64,000 nt of DNA from contig NC_135726.1 in the NCBI RefSeq assembly GCF_964656455.1, forward strand, positions 8,938,001-9,002,000. The letters run 5' to 3'. The translations under genes were made by a program, and so were the position numbers. The DNA comes from Halichoerus grypus. Taxonomy: Eukaryota > Chordata > Mammalia > Carnivora > Phocidae. The notes beneath the pieces are model-generated. The model searched no databases and was not told the origin of the DNA. It saw only the letters and a list, made by a program, of their open reading frames with translations. Positions 55,601-64,000 of this stretch are shown piece by piece. Position 1 is the stretch's first letter. Every line of letters starts with the position of its first letter.

Positions 55601-55648
55601 TACACACACACAATACACACACACACACACACACATACACACACACAG
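55601..55648 (+). repeat. (CA)n microsatellite, interrupted
   Basis: CA alternation is broken at two places by AT steps. A Cys/Val-rich minus frame crossing it is an artefact. Confidence 0.95.
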
Positions 55649-56624
55649 TGGTCTCTCAAGGAACTGGACAACAAACTTACAGACATGGCAACATGGATTC
55701 CAATGCCTATCATAATTTAGAACTTGTTTTGAATTTAAATCCCCAGCTCTTCTTTTCAGAAGGCCTGGAATGGCTTTTTTTTTTTCAAGAAACAAGAACA
55801 AATTAAGTGGGATGTGTATGCAGACACGAAGATATCCACGCAGTCTTTAAACATTTTGAAAGGATCTCATTTCAACTTCCTGCTTTCAGAATTATGTTTT
55901 CAAATTCCGTTGGAGGCCTGGAAAAAATGTGTTAAATTCAAATTCTGGATTTTCTGTAAAAGTATGTGAAGTATGCCAACAAAGGTTGAATACAAGAATA
56001 ATTTTGCTGCCAAGCTCCCTATTCACAATTCACGTGCAAAGGACTGCCTGATCCCAATTAGCTCAAACTTGTTTTTGCTTTTCTTTGTTGTCGCCCGCTG
56101 CCCACCTTCCTGGGACTCCTCGTTTTGGGTTATTTGTTCAGACTTCAGCTCCAGACACACCACTGTGATTTCCTTTTTAATAAACACTATCCAGTGAGTA
56201 GCGGAAAACAATGAGAGGCACCTGCACTCTATTATAACTTCTCATTCCACCCACAGACGCGGAGCTATGAATAAGTGAGAACCGCCACCAGCCTAAGAAT
56301 AGCAACAGCATTTTCCCATAAACACAGTATCATACGACTTCAGCTAACACGAAGGACAAAGTACCCCGCAGCCCCATTGTATTAAATGGAGTAGGAATGT
56401 CACGAGGAGAGCCAAATGTCTGTTGTCTGTCTGTGGCCAATGACTTTGTCAGGGGTGGGGCCGCGGGACAGTCCATTCCATGCTAGGAAGCAGCTGGGCA
56501 CTCCTAAAATCATAGGGACGGACGCACAGTGCTACTTAATGACAGACCAAGAACCAGAAGCAGAGGTTGTAGAGGACAGAGCAGGAGGTGGGGAGTCACC
56601 GAATACACGTTCAGGTTTCATCTC
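55649..56624. other. Single-copy DNA
   Basis: The stretch is high-complexity and AT-leaning, with patches such as tcccaattagctcaaacttg (56052) and cccattgtattaaatggagt (56374). Possible conserved non-coding DNA, but this is not testable here. No exon is supported. Confidence 0.35.
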
Positions 56625-56625
56625 A

Positions 56626-56750
56626 CACATCTAACAAACATCTACGGAAGGCCTAATATATGTGCGGGCACTGTGCTCGGGCTTAGGGTGAACACTGGTG
56701 AGGAGCAGCCAAAGACCCATGCCCTCATGGAGTTTACGGTCTAGCCGCTT
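56626..56750 (-). mobile_element. L2 LINE 3' end, antisense
   Basis: taacaaacatctacggaagg, atgtgcgggcactgtgctcg, then catgccctcatggagtttac and ggtctag, are reversed L2 text. Confidence 0.75.
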
Positions 56751-56751
56751 G

Positions 56752-56885
56752 CTATCTGTGCCGCTTGAGCAAGTCACCTAACCCCGTGGAGCCTCTGTTT
56801 CCTGCCTGGGACATGGGCTAAGAACAAGCCAGACAGTGTCTGAAGCCTGTAATGAGCCATGCTGGCAATAATAGTCACTGCTGTT
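56752..56885 (+). mobile_element. MIR
   Basis: ctatctgtgccgcttgagcaag, then tcacctaaccccgtggagcc and tctgtttcctgcctgggac, are a MIR core starting directly after the antisense L2 piece. Confidence 0.75.
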
Positions 56886-57084
56886 TTGGTAAAATCACCT
56901 TCAAAGTATTTATTACCTAGAAAGAGGAAGACAGTAACTTTACCAAGGAGGACTCAGCAGACATCCCAATGACCCAGTGATCACGATGAACATGACCAAC
57001 AACACATGTACACTATTAATCCCACGATAAGATGCACTGAGAAGGAAAACACGTAATTTCTGTAATAGTCATCTTTCCTGTAGA

Positions 57085-57230
57085 TTTTTATAAAGATAAC
57101 ATTTGCCATTTTAACCCTTGTTAAGTGCACAATTCAGTGGTGTTAATTACATTCACAATGTCGTGCGACCATCCCCACCACCCATCCCGAAAACTCTTTC
57201 ATCACCCCAGACAGAACGACAACCGCTTCT
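57085..57230 (-). mobile_element. L1M LINE fragment, antisense
   Basis: tttgccattttaacccttg, gtgcacaattcagtggtgtt, acaatgtcgtgcgaccatcc and ctctttcatcaccccagac are reversed landmarks from the 3' part of old L1 elements. Confidence 0.8.
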
Positions 57231-57354
57231 GAGCAGATGTTTATGTTGGACACTGAGCCTCTTCAAGCAAATGTTTTGGTGGCAACTACATCCATTTAAG
57301 CACTCAAGGCCAAGGTCATGCAAACATGCCGGATGCTTTCCTCTTTCTCCATTC

Positions 57355-57900
57355 CACTTCCTAGCCATTAGAAAAGCTACTCTCCGACGATAGCCAGCCT
57401 CCGACTCCTTCTCAAGGCTGCCGTCGCTATTGCTCACCCAGGCCACCTTCATCTGTCTCTTGGAGTACCACAGTAGCTTCCTCACCGGGTCGCTGCTTCT
57501 GTCCTCACCGCCTGCCCAAGAATCTACGTGGGACACAGCAGCCAGAGTGATCCTTCTGAAGTGCAAGGCAGTTCGCAGCACATCTCTGCTCAAGACATTG
57601 CTCTCAGCCTGCCTGCTCGGGCCAAATGCCCTTTCTCAGGCACCCTCTCCTGCCTTCATCCTTACCCACTGTGCCACAGCTGGCTGCTTGCTGCTCCTCA
57701 AACAGCCCAGGCCAGCTCTGACCTCACGGCCTTCGCACCTGCTGTTCCCTCCGCCGGGAATGCTCTGCCTGCAGCTATGACTTCCTCGGGCTTCTGCTCA
57801 AACATCACCTGTCCAGAGAGGCCTTCCCTGAACATTCTCTGTAAAACAGCCCATCTGACCTCCTTGTCCTCCCCACTCTACTTATTAGCATCTGCCCCAG
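57355..57900 (+). mobile_element. L2 LINE, 3' part
   Basis: ggagtaccacagtagcttcc, ggacacagcagccagagtgatc, gcctgcctgctcgggccaaat-like text, ggccttcgcacctgctgttcc, tgctctgcctgcagctatgac, caaacatcacctgtccagag and aggccttccctgaacattc follow L2 order over about 500 bases. This explains most of the 253-codon open frame that begins at 57528. Confidence 0.88.
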
Positions 57901-58534
57901 TCTTCCAGAGGTTCCCTCTCAGCACGAACTCAGCTACCAGGGCCCTGCTGACGAAGGCACCCCTCCCCTTTGCCACAGGGCCAAGTCAGGCTTCACCAGT
58001 AGAGGGCGCAGGAGGGACACTGGAGGATCCGCTCCGTGTCTCAGAAGCACCCTCCCTGTGGGCAGCTTACTCCTACCCTGCACCCAGGGCAACTTTCCTG
58101 GCACATCACTCCCAATGGACTTCCAGTGACTTCCACGGCAGGGCACCTTCCATTCTTGACCTTCCCCGGCACCAGGGAGGGTGGCTTCCTAGAGAGTCCC
58201 ACTTGTACGCAGTCTCAGGGAAAACTCAGCAACCCATGGACCATGGTGGCTGGACCCCAGTCCTAGGGAGTGGGAGCCCCTTTTCCTGATCCATTCCTTC
58301 CGTGGGTGTGCTGACTCAGCCTTTGGGGTAGTGGCTGCTCCCAGACCCGCATTCCCCCTAGTAGCCAATAATACCTTACTATAGTTAATAGATCTTTATA
58401 TTAAATTTTCCTGATTAAAATCTCCGGGTAGATTTTCCTGATTGAATCTTGACTGACACAGTAGCAGAAGGCAAGCAAAAATTTTGCTGTGCTTCCTAAT
58501 TTACTAAAGATCGTTTATATTTACCACTTTGTTT
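57901..58534. other. Single-copy DNA ending in LTR-like text
   Basis: The CTCF-type site at 57996 lies here. The end (tatattaaattttcctgatt, ttgaatcttgactgacacag near 58400-58462) resembles the 3' end of an old LTR, but the family is not resolved. Confidence 0.4.
57996..58010 (+). promoter_or_regulatory. CTCF consensus motif
   Basis: The bases ccagtagagggcgc match every position of the CTCF core consensus CCASYAGRKGGCRS, with one CpG inside. The flanking tca upstream and agg downstream are neutral. It sits in single-copy DNA just past an L2 3' end. Motif orientation is rightward. Binding is not shown by sequence alone. Confidence 0.6.
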
Positions 58535-58571
58535 GCTGCTGTGTGCTTAACATGTTATAGGCACTTGATAA

Positions 58572-58640
58572 ATCTTGGGAGGGAGGTAGGTAAGGAGGAA
58601 GGAAGGAAGGGAGGGAGGAGAAAGGGAAGGAGAAGAGGGA
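58572..58640 (+). repeat. GGAA/GGGA purine tract
   Basis: ggaaggaaggaagggaggga and similar words run on the plus strand. The tract follows a short L2/MIR-like tail (ttataggcacttgataaatc) at 58555. Confidence 0.9.
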
Positions 58641-59696
58641 GTATGGACGGACAGATGGTTGGATGGTGCCCCCCCAACTCCACGTGGCATCACATGGTTT
58701 ATAGCAGGGCCTGGTATGCAGTAAGCGCTCGTAAAATAGTCCCTCACGTCCCTGAAGACCTCCCATTACTCCTACTTAACCACTCCCGTCCTTCCACCAA
58801 CTACTTGGAATACTGAAACGCCCCCTATCATGTGCCAGAGCCTCAAGTCTGGGCCTGCCCTGGGACTCTCCTAAAGAAAAACAGCAACAACAACACGAGC
58901 AGAGGCAGAAAGAGGAAAGAAAGCATCTTTGGACCAAATCTGGAACTTCTGGTGCTTGTTTTTATTCTGATGATCAAAACAGAATGGAAACAGTCTGCCG
59001 CACCTACACTGTGGTGCACCTAGTTTCCTGCTTGCGGAGACATTCTCCTTTCACTGTGATTGGAGAACCTCGCCTGGGTCAGCATCTAATTTCTGGTGTG
59101 AATATTCTCTTTCCCATTCTACAAAAAGACCTACCAGTAGGCTGTGAAATGAGCTTTCACAAAAGCATAAAATGCGCCTGATAATTAAAATGCTCAGCAA
59201 TTAGAGTAATGAACTACACTCCAATCTCCTGAGTTAATTTCATAACCTCAGAAAATTATAAAGAAAAACTATTTGGAGACTAGAAACCTCTAAAGGATTT
59301 TTTTTTCTTGTTGACTCATCTATCATGTTTCGATTTGCTTACAATTTCATTCTCCTTCAATTGTTTTTCTTCTGTGGCCCCATTGCTTTGGACTCATACT
59401 GGCCATCCTTATATGCTCACAAAATAAACCAAGAAGAAAGCTACAAAATCCCAAAGCCAAGAATTACGATTAGCTAGTGAAACACATAATAAGAATATAA
59501 TACAGCTAATGAAAGAGCACAAGGGTATTTAATACCAAACCCCTGATGTAAATAACAATTGTCTATTTCAATTACTGTTTTTACGTCAAATTCCAAACAG
59601 TACTAGAAGAAATTAGCACAGTAGTAACTCATGGTGCTAAAACGCAGCCACGAACCCAAAGAAAACAAGAATAAAAAGGCATCTGAGTGTCAAAAT
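58641..59696. other. Single-copy DNA
   Basis: A small MIR/L2 tail-like phrase (gggcctggtatgcagtaagc) lies at 58707-58726. The part from 59190 to 59650 is AT-rich, high-complexity and repeat-free. No exon is supported. Confidence 0.4.
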
Positions 59697-60765
59697 GGAT
59701 GTGGCTTTCTTCAAAGGAGACACACAAATGGCAAATAAGCACATGAGAAGATGTGTTCAACATCATTAGTCATTACAGAAATGCAAATCACAATCGCAAT
59801 GAGATATCACTTCAATTCACATTAATAGAAGGACTAGCATAAAAAAAAGGAAACTAACAAGCTTTGGTGAGGGTGTGAAGAATGACATATTGCTGGCGGG
59901 AATGTAAAATGGTACAAGTGTTGTGGAAAACAGTTTGGCAGCTTCTCAAAACGTTAAGCCTACAACTACCGTGTGACCCAGAAATTTCACTCCTAGGTAT
60001 ACATCCAGAAGAACTGAAAGCAGGGACTCAAAAACAGATATTTGCACACTGGTGCTAACAGCGACATTATTCACAATAGGCAAAAGGTGGAACCAATCCA
60101 AGTAGCCACTAGTAGGTGAACAGATTAACAAAATGTGGCATAAATACATACAACAGTATACTATCCAGCCATAAAAAGAATGAAATTTGGTATGTGCTAC
60201 AACATGGACAGACCTTAAAAACTTTATGTGTAATGGGGGCACCTGGGTGGCTCAGTTGGTTAAGCGTCTGCCTTCGGCTCAGGTCATGATCTCGGGGTCC
60301 TGGGATCGAGCCCGGAGTCTGGCTCCCTGCTCAGTGGGGAGTCTGCTTCTCCCTCACACTCTGTCCCTGCCCCCCCCACCCACTCTTGCTTGTGCTCACT
60401 CTCTCTCTCTCTCAAATAAATAAAAATCTTTAAAAAAAGACCCAATATTATGTGTAATGAAATAAAACAGACACAGTAGGACAATATTGTATGATTCCAC
60501 TTACAGGAGATAGCTAGACTAGGCAAATGCATAGAAGCAAAAGGATAGAGGTTAGCGGGTATCTCCGGAAGTGGAGAAGGGGGAGTTCTTGTCTAATGGA
60601 CAGAGAGTTTACGTTTGGGATGATTAAAAAAAAAAAGAGAGAGAAATTTTACAAATAGATAGTGGCAATACAACACCGTGACTAAAATAAATGCCACTGA
60701 CTTGTATACTTAGCAACGGGTAAAATGAAATTTTTGTATTATGTATCTTTTACCACCACAACAAT
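59697..60765 (+). mobile_element. L1 LINE, end of ORF2 and 3' UTR, split by a SINE
   Basis: The series reads ttcttcaaaggagacacacaa, caacatcattagtcattacag, gatatcacttcaattcacatt, aatgtaaaatggtacaagtg and cactcctaggtatacatcc. It resumes after the SINE with tattgtatgattccacttac and cttttaccaccacaacaatgg. Many stops break the frame. Part of it is the same region of L1 as the copy at 44654, in the same orientation. Confidence 0.92.
60236..60447 (+). mobile_element. Carnivore tRNA-derived SINE (SINEC type), young
   Basis: It runs from ggggcacctgggtggctcag to tctctctcaaataaataaaa and an A-rich tail. A perfect 12-base target duplication ttatgtgtaatg lies at 60224-60235 and 60448-60459. It was inserted into the L1 3' end after that L1 had arrived. 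Confidence 0.97.
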
Positions 60766-61824
60766 GGACGCCACACGCATGCGCGCTAAAATCTATGTAC
60801 TGTCTCATAAAGGAGCTTGCCAGGCCCTTGCTCTGGGCCTGTTTACTCTCATTTTACACAGAACTCTAACAAACTTGATTAATTAGATTCCTCATCTTAA
60901 CGTTTTGGAGGCAGCTCACTGACGAGGCCTCTGCATGTTTTTATAAGGTTGGCATATGGCTGGGAGGGAGGAAGAAGAGCACGGCTTCCTGCCAGTCCTG
61001 AGTGATTCAAGTGTATCTGATGAAATCCTTTTCAGAACAGCCTGGGAAATAGTCTTTTTAGAATAGCCTGGAAATAGTCTTTTTTAGAATAGCCTGGAAA
61101 TAGCCCGGGGCGAGGCAAGTCATCTAATCTCCTGCACCTGGCACTGGAGGCTGAGCCGGAGAGCACCCATCCCATCAACTGTCAGGGGGTGGGTGTGCGC
61201 ATGGCAACCTCTTGGCCTCAGTTGTTACCTACCATGGAAAGGCTTGGAACAAAAAGTCCTGAAGATGTGAAATGTCTGAACAACAACAACAAGAAAAAAA
61301 TCTCCAACTGGTGACCAGCAGAGAGGTCCATGCAGAAGAGAAAGAAAAAAGACCCAGGAAGAGCAGCAGGACCAGCGGGAGAGGGCCATCAGGCTGGGAG
61401 GGATCCCCAAGCTGGTACCGTGAGTCCCTCCGCCCGCGGGCCAGCGAAGGAGCATCCCGGGCGTGGCAATGGCCGGGGCGTGGCTAGTGCGGCACATCAC
61501 AGCGGGGTCCACGGGACCTGTGGCTCCACCTGTCCCGGAAGCTTGTGAGAAATGCCAGTTTCTCCTGTAGAGGGGGTGATTTTTTGCAGCTGGTTTCTCT
61601 CCCTGTCAGTCTCTTTTTGGTGCAACCTGCAGAGTGAATTCACTGAAAACTCTCCTTTGCTTGATCCAACTCTTCCTTAGAGCCTTCAGTGTTTATACAT
61701 CTCAGTAAGCAGATATCTAGGCCCTAAAGGCACAACTTAGATATTCAAACACTTGCATTTATGAAAGTGAATTCTCTCAGAACGCTGCTATGTCCACAGT
61801 AAGGCCAGTAAATCTCTGCTATGA
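60766..61824. other. Single-copy DNA with a CpG-dense patch
   Basis: The part from 61380 to 61560 carries about a dozen CpGs and a GTGAGT at 61420. Frames of 71 and 72 codons run through it in different registers, with a competing minus frame. It may be a small CpG-rich element, but no exon or promoter is established. Confidence 0.4.
61034..61103 (+). repeat. 26-bp direct repeat, nearly three copies
   Basis: agaatagcctggaaatagtc and its T-run recur three times (starting at 61034, 61060 and 61086), the first with agaacagcctgggaaatag. The third copy lacks the T-run. Confidence 0.92.
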
Positions 61825-62070
61825 ACAATAGCAGCAAGGAATCAGACATGTGTAGAGCGGTCACCACCACGCTCAGCACTCTGCAGACATCGCCTCATTG
61901 AATTCTCACGACCTCACCAGGCAGGTACTCGTCTTGCCCCCATTTTGCAGCTGGGAGCACTGAGGCTGAGAGAGACTCAAGCAGCTTGTCCACAGTTACC
62001 ACAGGTAATGGGGAGGAGCCAGGGATCAAAACAGGGAGCACAGCTTTTGAACCCACCCTGCTACCCACAC
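61825..62070 (-). mobile_element. MIR, antisense, near full length
   Basis: cgcctcattgaattctcacg, gcccccattttgcagctggg, agcactgaggctgagagagac and cttgtccacagttaccacagg, then gggatcaaaacagggagc, are in reversed MIR order. Confidence 0.88.
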
Positions 62071-62912
62071 GTCAGTGAGTAAACGGAGGAACGATGGGAG
62101 GAAAGAATGTCAGAGCAAGAGGGAGGAAGGACAAGGATGCACTTTCTGGAGAAGTAGGCAACTGGTTTTTTATCCCCCAAACCCACTCCCAGAAGAGGCA
62201 TCTTCCCACAAGAATGAATTCCCTTCCACCAAGAGGACAAGAGGGCCTGCCAAGTGGGGCTGGAGAAACAGGCATCTCGGGTCAAGCTCCCAGAGAAATC
62301 GGGACTTGCCAAGTTCTGATATGACTGAAAGGCAACGCTGGCTGGGCTGGGAGGCGGCCCCCCTCTTTTTGGCAGGAACACGGAGCTATCTAACAACACC
62401 CAGCCTCATTTCGAAACAGGCTGAGGCCGGAAGACTGAAAACAATATGGCACCCCATAAACTGCTGAGTGCAGGAGAAGCACAGTGACTTTTCAGCAAAG
62501 ATGGTGAAATGATTTTTATCCTGGAGCACCAGCTGATCCTACTCACAGTGCCACTTCTGGACCCTTTGGAGCAAATATTTCACATATCCTGTGCAGCTGG
62601 TGCCACTCCAAGCATGATCTGGGCAGAGGCCCAAATATACATCCCAGCCCACAGTGGATGGAAGGCAGAGGGAGAGAAGGGCTTTCCCTGGCTCAAAGGT
62701 GGTAAAGGAAACAGATAAGGGTCTTGGGGTGCTGGAGTCACAATCCCATGGAGACCCCCAAGCCCTTGACAGGACAATTACAAAGAGGAGAGACAGCTCC
62801 ACTATGCTAACAAATAAGATGTGGACATATCATAACTAAATATTGGAGAAATTAGTCAAAATCAGATGAGTTTAGAGAATAATCAAAAGAACTGAGACAA
62901 AAGGCATAGGTA
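62071..62912. other. Single-copy DNA
   Basis: A 130-codon frame (62075-62467) and a 112-codon opposite frame overlap, and neither has a domain. No repeat is recognised. Confidence 0.4.
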
Positions 62913-63025
62913 CCACAGAACAACTTTGTTGAACAAACACTGAGTAAGTACCTACTATGTGCAGGGCACCGGGCGAGAGGCTGCAGATAACTGTGGTGAC
63001 TGGGACAAGGCTTTGCTTCAAAGGC
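62913..63025 (-). mobile_element. L2 LINE 3' end, antisense
   Basis: ttgaacaaacactgagtaag, then tacctactatgtgcagggc and accgggcgagaggctgcag, are the reversed L2 tail. Confidence 0.75.
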
Positions 63026-63114
63026 AGCAACTGAGCAATGATAAATGCTTTGGGAGTCAGAGGAACTGGGGTTGAGAAATTTGGAACACAGGCTTCTTCT
63101 TGTATTGTATATAA

Positions 63115-63245
63115 AAAGAGTTCATGTCTGTCTTTCCTAACTAGACGCTGGATGCTTCTGTGGATTACGAACTCCTTAAGGCCCAAAGCTGGGCCCAGGC
63201 CACTGCCTGGTGCATGGCAAGCATTCGGTGAATGTTGGCTGGGCC
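63115..63245 (+). mobile_element. L2 LINE 3' end
   Basis: gattacgaactccttaaggcc, ccactgcctggtgcatggc, then aagcattcggtgaatgttggc, are L2 terminal text in the sense direction. Confidence 0.7.
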
Positions 63246-63477
63246 GAACAGAAATAAGTACATGTTAACATAAACATGTGACAGTAAGAGAAGAAATCAC
63301 ACGGGAAATATCTGGAATGATTGAGAATGAAAACACAGCATACCAACACTGCTGGGATGCTGGTAAAGCGGTACTTTGAAGGAAATGTGTAGCTTTGTAA
63401 TAACCATATGAATGATGCCCGGTGACCAATGGCTTTCTGGCCCTAGACTCTGATACCTTCAGGTGGAGGAACTGTTT

Positions 63478-63545
63478 TTGGAAGTTCAGTTTTGTGTCCT
63501 CAGAGCCTAGACTTGTGCTTGGCACAGAGCAGATGCTCAGGAAAC
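63478..63545 (+). mobile_element. L2 LINE 3' fragment
   Basis: tgtcctcagagcctagactt, then gtgcttggcacagagcagatg and ctcaggaa, are the last 60-odd bases of L2. They may be the displaced end of the piece at 63115 or a separate copy. Confidence 0.65.
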
Positions 63546-63704
63546 AACCCCTTCGGTGGGAATGGGAATGTTCCATGTGTTTCCCAGACGACATACTCAG
63601 TTGTGCTTCTAGAGGTGGATGGCTATTGCTCCCCTGGTCCCTCCTGCCTGGACAACCCTTCCGGGCCTTTGTGGTGGCTGCGGTTGTTTGTGGAACACTC
63701 AGCC

Positions 63705-63992
63705 TTCAGGAGTACCTAACGTTTATTGAGCTGAGCGCAGTCCACTGGGTCCCTCACGAGTATCATCTTGTTTTATCTGCATAACAAGCGGGCACTAATA
63801 TAATCCCCCAGAACCATAATAGTACTTGCTTGTTGTGCAGATATAGAAACTGATACAGAAACTGAGGCCCAGAGAGGTTAAGCAACTTGGCCCACATCAC
63901 ACAGCTGGGAAGTAGTAGAACCAGGACTTGAAACCAGACGATACGAATCCAGAGCTGCTGTTCTTAACCACAGTGGGTTACTGCCTCCCACT
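63705..63992 (-). mobile_element. MIR, antisense, near full length, expanded
   Basis: taacgtttattgagctgagcg, gtatcatcttgttttatctgc, gaaactgaggcccagagaggt, taagcaacttggcccacatc and ggacttgaaaccagacgatac are complete reversed MIR. The stretch at 63788-63850 is longer than in other copies and repeats agaaactga/cagaaactga. Confidence 0.9.
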
Positions 63993-64000
63993 CAGGTTAA

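Noticed and set aside
57528..58289. A 253-codon open frame, the longest in the window
   Set aside because: Its first half is L2 LINE 3' sequence, it contains no recognisable domain, and composition is pyrimidine-driven (Ser/Pro/Leu-rich). There is no promoter, splice or homology support.
61272..61548. Possible coding exon ending at GTGAGT (61420)
   Set aside because: No convincing splice acceptor upstream, no recognisable protein in any of three frames, and a stop shortly before the candidate in one of them. Kept only as a finding to test.

Overview
This window is non-coding nuclear DNA from a carnivoran mammal. The diagnostic evidence is six tRNA-derived SINEs with the carnivore SINEC layout: a tRNA-like head, a CT-rich middle, an (AATAAA)n/A-rich tail and, in five of the six, target-site duplications that can be read directly. 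The middle segments of the copies at 29839 and 38677 look most like those I know from bears, seals and their relatives rather than from dogs or cats; that placement is an inference from memory. Older layers are shared by all placental mammals: L1M fragments, L2, MIR, MaLR/MLT1 LTRs, hAT-Charlie-like MITEs and one Tigger-like MITE.

I find no protein-coding gene, exon, tRNA, rRNA or recognisable small RNA. The longest open frames (253, 171, 169, 167 and 165 codons) overlap L2, MIR, hAT or triplet-repeat DNA or have no recognisable domain, and I reject them. The DNA looks like an intergenic or long-intron region.

Layout: 1-1650 is a SINE followed by a long L1M 3' end. 1650-9300 is mostly single-copy DNA with dinucleotide repeats, decayed MIRs and an antisense L1M piece. 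9322-9602 is a three-copy G-run minisatellite. 9700-22400 is dense in MIR, with two MLT1 LTRs and two hAT-like elements. 22400-29800 is nearly repeat-free apart from a Tigger-like MITE and contains a paired TCTCGCGAG site. 29800-30180 is a stack of two SINEs on an older A-tail. 30200-46800 mixes MIR, MLT1, SINE and an L1 3' end with single-copy AT-motif-rich blocks. 46900-49500 holds two CAT/CAC triplet tracts with related flanks. 50200-58500 contains L2 3' ends, an hAT element whose end is tandemly duplicated, and a perfect CTCF consensus. 58500-64000 has an L1 3' end split by a young SINE, then MIR and L2 remnants.

Nothing here forms a pathway or operon. The most useful leads are regulatory or structural: the CTCF-type site at 57996, the double BANP-type motif at 26589, the G-run minisatellite at 9322, the duplicated transposon end at 53194, the sister triplet tracts at 47186 and 49063, and several single-copy blocks with the look of conserved non-coding elements. 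All repeat names come from recognition of sequence, not from a database search, so subfamily names are tentative.
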